From: Nymphalis io
Lineage: Eukaryota; Arthropoda; Insecta; Lepidoptera; Nymphalidae
DNA: 64,000 nucleotides
Assembly (NCBI RefSeq): GCF_905147045.1
Contig: NC_065918.1
Location: 7,564,001 to 7,628,000 of the forward strand
Reading direction: 5' to 3'
Made by a program: the position numbers and the translations under genes. The stretch's first letter is position 1. Every line of letters starts with the position of its first letter. Under the pieces are notes generated by a model, which was not told the DNA's origin, did not search any database, and worked only from the letters and a program-made list of their open reading frames with translations. Positions 38,939 through 44,900 of this stretch are shown here, one piece after another.

Positions 38939-41900
38939 CGACAGACAAAATATGATTTGAGTTATTTTTCTTATCTATTTAGAATCGTCAAAACTAACAG
39001 CAATCTTCGATAATAATATTTTTTGGAAAACCACGTAAAATTGAAAGGAGATAAGATATTGCCTTTGGCCAAATGATATACCGTTTTTAACTAATGTAAA
39101 TAATATTAAATCATTTTTATATGTATTAATCTAGAACTGGTCGCTTTATATTTGAAGTTTATGAACTAAGTGGCAATAGTGAATTGCTTTTTGTAAACAA
39201 GAATCCATACAGAGTGCTTGTACGGTTGTAATCAAAATTTTGATTGGATGGTACAATCTCTCTTTTGATCAAATAATTCAAGCTTGGATTGAATTCATAT
39301 TTACGAATTTGAATTATTATATCCGTTTCACCATAAATAAAATAATAATAATGACCGAATTCTATAAGCAATCGTTACACATTATAGTTTTATAATAATA
39401 AAAGTCATTTGGTTTTAGAAACGGCATGAATTATTTATTAAAATATTTCATTTCATTGTTGTGTTTATAAATATATATGTACCGAGTTAAAAAAGAAATA
39501 TAGGTACATACGAGTACATCGTTTAATTTGCACTGAGAAATATGGATTGGGGGTATTAAGCAAAGCAAAATGTGGTAGGTGAGTCTGTTTGGGTGGTGAT
39601 AAAATATGTTGTGCAGTCGCTGTGGATGGAGGAGGGCGCCTCGGTGGGTGGCCGACGGCCATCATGCGCGCTGTGTTCTCCTGCCGGCGCCTGCCGTCGG
39701 CACAGCGCCCACGTTTTTGTATGGATCATTTCACGCGTGTTACCCAAACAAATCCTTGCACGCACTATCCATTTTTGATATGATCTATCACAGAGAGCAG
39801 CCATCATCACTAGCTAGATCTCTAGATTTCTTTGCTTCATTATTCATAGGATTATATGGTTCACATAGGATTATGTGGTTTGACGTTTCTCATCGCTTAT
39901 AGATCGCCATATTTAAGCAAATGCCATAGTTTTAAATTTTATTTTATTCATGGCTATAGTCTTCAGGTATTTATTAAAGTGTTCAAGTTATGTTCATTGT
40001 TAGACTTGAGACTATTTTTCGCAGTGTCTCTAATTGACAAGAGACATAATTGGTTTTACTCTTGAAATAAATGATCGTTCATTAACCACGTACCGAGATT
40101 TTAATTTTTGTACATATCTATTGGTTGTTATTTAAAATAAAAAGCATGATGTCAATAATATTATCACAAGTTTTGTTATTCTAATTAAATTAAAGTTAAA
40201 AATACTTATTAATTTATCTGGAATTAATCTTATTAATTCTACGCTTTACAATAAAGTAATCATGCATACAAAATTATTTATATATACATATCTTACGTTT
40301 TTAGGATCAACAAAATATAATGATTTCTGAATAAGAAACAACCTATAAAAAAGTCAATATTTTTTTTTTAATAATTTAATTGTTACATCTAGAATCTTTC
40401 GGACCAAAGGAGACGACGCAGTTCGTATGCTTTACCGCTTGAGCGGATGGAAGCTCGGAAAAAGTCGTCAGCAGCTGCCTTAGATATGCGCGAAGTTGAA
40501 TATTTAGCAACCACTGCAGTCGGATCGCAGGATGAACTACGCAAAGGACATAATGATTCAATCCTAAAACGTATCCCAGAAGATGCAGAAGCTACTACAG
40601 TACTCGTTGGTGCCGTTGGTTTTCTAGACCAACCGACGATTGCCTTTGTTCGTCTTGGTCAAGGAATTCTTATGCCATCGATTACGGAGGTTCCAATTCC
40701 TGTGCGATTCATGTTCATTCTTCTTGGGCCAACAACAGCCGATCTCGACTATCATGAAGTCGGTCGCTCGATCTCAACCCTGATGTCAAACCCATCATTT
40801 CATTCTATCGCTTATAAAGCAGATGACCGCCGTGAACTATTATCGGCGATAAACGAATTCTTAGACGACTCCATTGTACTGCCTCCTGGTGACTGGGAAC
40901 GCCAGGCATTATTACCATTCGAAGAGTTACGGGCTAAAAGTGAAATGATAAGACGTAGGAAACGTGATGCTCTTGAGCGCAAACGTGCTGCTGCTACTGC
41001 CGCAGAACAACCTTTAGACGAAAAAAAGGCTCTTTTGGCCGCAGAAACTGGAGGAATACCCGAAAAGGAACCTGATGATCCTCTTTCGAAAACTGGCCGT
41101 CTTTTTGGCGGTATGTATCTCTTTTAATTTTTTTTATGTTTTGTGTCTTAAGATACGATTTTAACATTTTTATATAATTATTAGGTGTTATTCGGGATAT
41201 AAAACGACGCTATCCATATTACCTTTCGGATTTCCGTGATGCATTGAACGGGCAATGCGCTGCGGCAACTATCTTTATGTATTTCGCAGCGCTCTCATCA
41301 GCTATTACATTTGGTGGTTTGTTAGCAGAAAAAACTGATAAACAAATTGGAATATCTGAAACATTGGTATGATTTCAATATTAACAATATATTTTGTATT
41401 ATGTTTACACATATTATCATTATTACATATTTTATCGTTATCAAATAAGATTGTTACCAATATTATCATGATTTATTAAGTAATAACCATGTCTTATAGA
41501 TTATATAACTGAAATTGTAATTATCCCTTTACACATTACTATCTTATGTGTATTATGTAATATTTACAATTCTTTCTTAGCAAGTTATTTTTAAAATTAT
41601 TTTTACTTCTATCGAATGCAGAATGTTATTTGTATTCAGGTATTTACATGTGTTGGGGGATTATTCTTTGCACTGGTTGCTGGCCAGCCCATGATGATAA
41701 CAGGTGCTACAGGACCTCTTCTACTTCTGGATGACGCGCTATATGTATTCTGCCGATCGTATGGATTTAACTTCTTGGCCGCGAGAATGTACTGTGGACT
41801 GTGGATGATAATAATTGCACTTTGCGTTGCGTCTATTGAAGGTAGTGTTGCCGTGAAAAAGATTACAAGGTATGTGGAATGAATTTTTTTTAATTAAATT

Positions 41901-44900
41901 TTCTTTTTTAATTTAACAATACCTACCTAATATACCTATAGCCGATATATATATATATATATATATTATATCAATAGCCAATATAGATATTTATATTATA
42001 CCTATAGCCATCATATATTGTTTTTAGTTTATCAGCACGCAAAATTTTTGAATTTTTTTTAATAAAAAAATGATGTTAGATTTTTTTTCATCAAATCTTT
42101 TTGTTTAATAGAAGTCTATTCAAAATAATTAATAACATTTTTGTGTTTCTTCTATCAGGTTCACTGAGGATATTTTCGCATTTTTAATTTCGTTAATCTT
42201 CATATCGGAGCCGATAACTAACATCATTAACGTGTACCGCTCACATCCACTAGGATACGATTATTGTGAAAATGATACTGAAATAACCAACAACGCAACC
42301 TTAACCCCAACAACATTAAACGATACTGACGCAGGTATTTAGATTACCTTATTACTTACCCAATTTATTTCAAAAATATATTTTTAGTTTACAGGATCGC
42401 GGTAACATAAGATCGGAAAAATATTAAAAGTTCAAATCGATAACGAAAATTAAACATGTTTTTTCCAATACAATAAAATTATTAGTGTACCTTTCTTTTA
42501 TATTTTCCGGGAAGGCAAATGACTCTACTCCACCTGATAGTAAGTGGTAGTAGAGTTCAAACGCGACGACGGCCAGTACAGTCGGGAAGAATGTTCTGCA
42601 CTAGCCGCCCCCCACCCTGCCGGCCCGCTAGATAACTTTTCACGCCTCGTTTGAAGGAACCCGTATTGTAAGAGGAGGGGAACATGTGAGCTGGTCAAGA
42701 ATTTCATTTTTTGGAAGTGCAACAAAGAAAGGAGTTGCCAAATTTCTTTGTGTGCGATGGAATTGATATCACAGTTAGGCGGTGACATCGAGAGCCACCA
42801 CGCGTAGACTTATGAAGGAAGGGGGAAGCAGGAATTAGAGCGAATAATTCCTCAGAGCACTCGCCGTGGTACAGTCGATAGAAAGCGCTCAGTGCTGCTA
42901 TCTCTCGACGCAATTGTAAGGGCTCGAGGGTGTTTGTGACCCTTACGTCGCCAATAATGCGGACCGCACGTCGCTGCAACCGATCCAAGGCCTACAGTAG
43001 CTACTTAGCGGAGCCATCCCAAAGGTGTGAGCAATATTCAACGCAAGACCATATCTGTGTTTTGTACAACAGGCACAGTTGTTGTGGCGTAAAAAATGGC
43101 CGCACCTCGTTCAGAACTCCGAGTTTCGCGAAGTTGTTTTTATAACAACCTCGATGTAATCCCTTGGACTAAAGTCGCACCGAACGTCAATTCCCAGCAT
43201 TGCGATTTTGCTTTGTATCTCCAGCGTAGTGCCACAGAGGGAGGGAATAGGAGAAAATGGTGACTTTTTCGCTGTGACAGCGCATACCTTTTCTTGGCAT
43301 TAAACTCAACAAGATTATCAGAGCCCCATTTGGCGATGAGTTCTAACGTCTTATCGAGTTCAATCACAAGATCCCCTGCCTCTCCTCAATTTCCGCTCGC
43401 CCAGCTACTGCGCATCCGTGATATCCCCAATGTACTGTACTGTCGTCTGCATAGCAATGTATGTTCCCAAGTCAAGTCAATGTCTGGGATCCTGGTGGGC
43501 TGATCAACCAGTTGGGTCAAGTCATGTGTGAATTCAACCATGATTTATGGTGAGCATTAAAATCCCCCAATAACACCAATTCCGCGTTAGAAAACTGCTC
43601 TTGCGCAGCATCTGCCACCCGACTAAGATGGTCAAATAATTGGCTTGTCTCCAAGTCACCATTGTGGGATCTACTACTAGGTCCACACGTGCCACCATTC
43701 GTCCTGACGAACAAGTATACTGCGGTTTTCGCTTTGAAGGATTCTTCAAGCATGTAGCCGGGATAATTGAGGTAGCTGGTATCGACAGGACGGAGTATTT
43801 GTATCTCCGTGAGAAACAACCTTCTCATATTTTAGTCATGGTAGACCGTACGAACTTTATTAGAGTAGGAACTTGCAATCATACATAATTTTGCCTGTTC
43901 AATGTTTTATGACAGTTTTCCAGAGTTTGTGAAGGCTATTGTTATGTCAAATTAACGTGAATAATATGTCCTGTACTATCAACAGATTTTATATAATGTA
44001 AAATTCTGTATATGTTGACGTTTATGTTTATATGCTTAAGAAAGACAAATTAAACATAGAATAAATGGCATGTTACAGCAAATATGACATCGACTCCTGC
44101 ACCAGTAGTACATCACGCAGTGATACCTCCGCAACCAAATACTGCACTTTTCTGCACAATGCTTACATTAGCCACCTTCATAATTGCCTACTACTTGCGT
44201 ATCTTCCGTAATGGAAAGTTCCTTGGGCGTAGTGTAAGTATTGTTAAATATTTAAATTATATAAGACCTAATATAATTTTGATCCAAAAGAAAACTGAAA
44301 CCTTTCTTCTGTTTAATATGTTCAGGCACGTCGTGCTCTCGGTGACTTCGGGGTTCCCATCGCTATCGTCTTAATGGTTGGAATTTCCTGTCTTGTTCCT
44401 GTTTGGACTGAGAAACTTCAAGTTCCAGACGGTCTAAGCCCCACCTCTCCGCGATCCTGGCTGGTTCCTCTTAACCCTGGACTTGAAACGATTCCTTTTT
44501 GGGCAGCATTGGCTATGGTGCTACCAGCTCTCATGGTGTATATTATCGTATTTATGGAGACCCACATCGCCGAGTAAGATATTTTTTAATTATACCAACG
44601 AGCAAGGTTTATGATATGTTATCAATAAATATATATATATTATAAATTTAAAAGTTTTGAAAAATTTCTCATGTCTTAAATCTTGCTTTTAATAAAATAC
44701 GTAACCTACCATGAGTACTCATGAATAAAGTTAACATGAAGGTTTTATTATTTAAACAAATAGCTGTGCGTGCTGAGCGAAAATTGCAGGCGTAACCACA
44801 ATTATTGTCATATTGCAGTTAAATATTAAAACATACAATAGATAAATCTTATGCTTTAATTTTAGTACAAAAAATACCACTTGGAATGAGCTTATAAATT

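Noticed and set aside
39556..39902. Several overlapping open frames on both strands
   Set aside because: They arise because the GC-rich island lacks stops in most frames. Only the small phase-compatible candidate exon is kept, as a low-confidence hypothesis.
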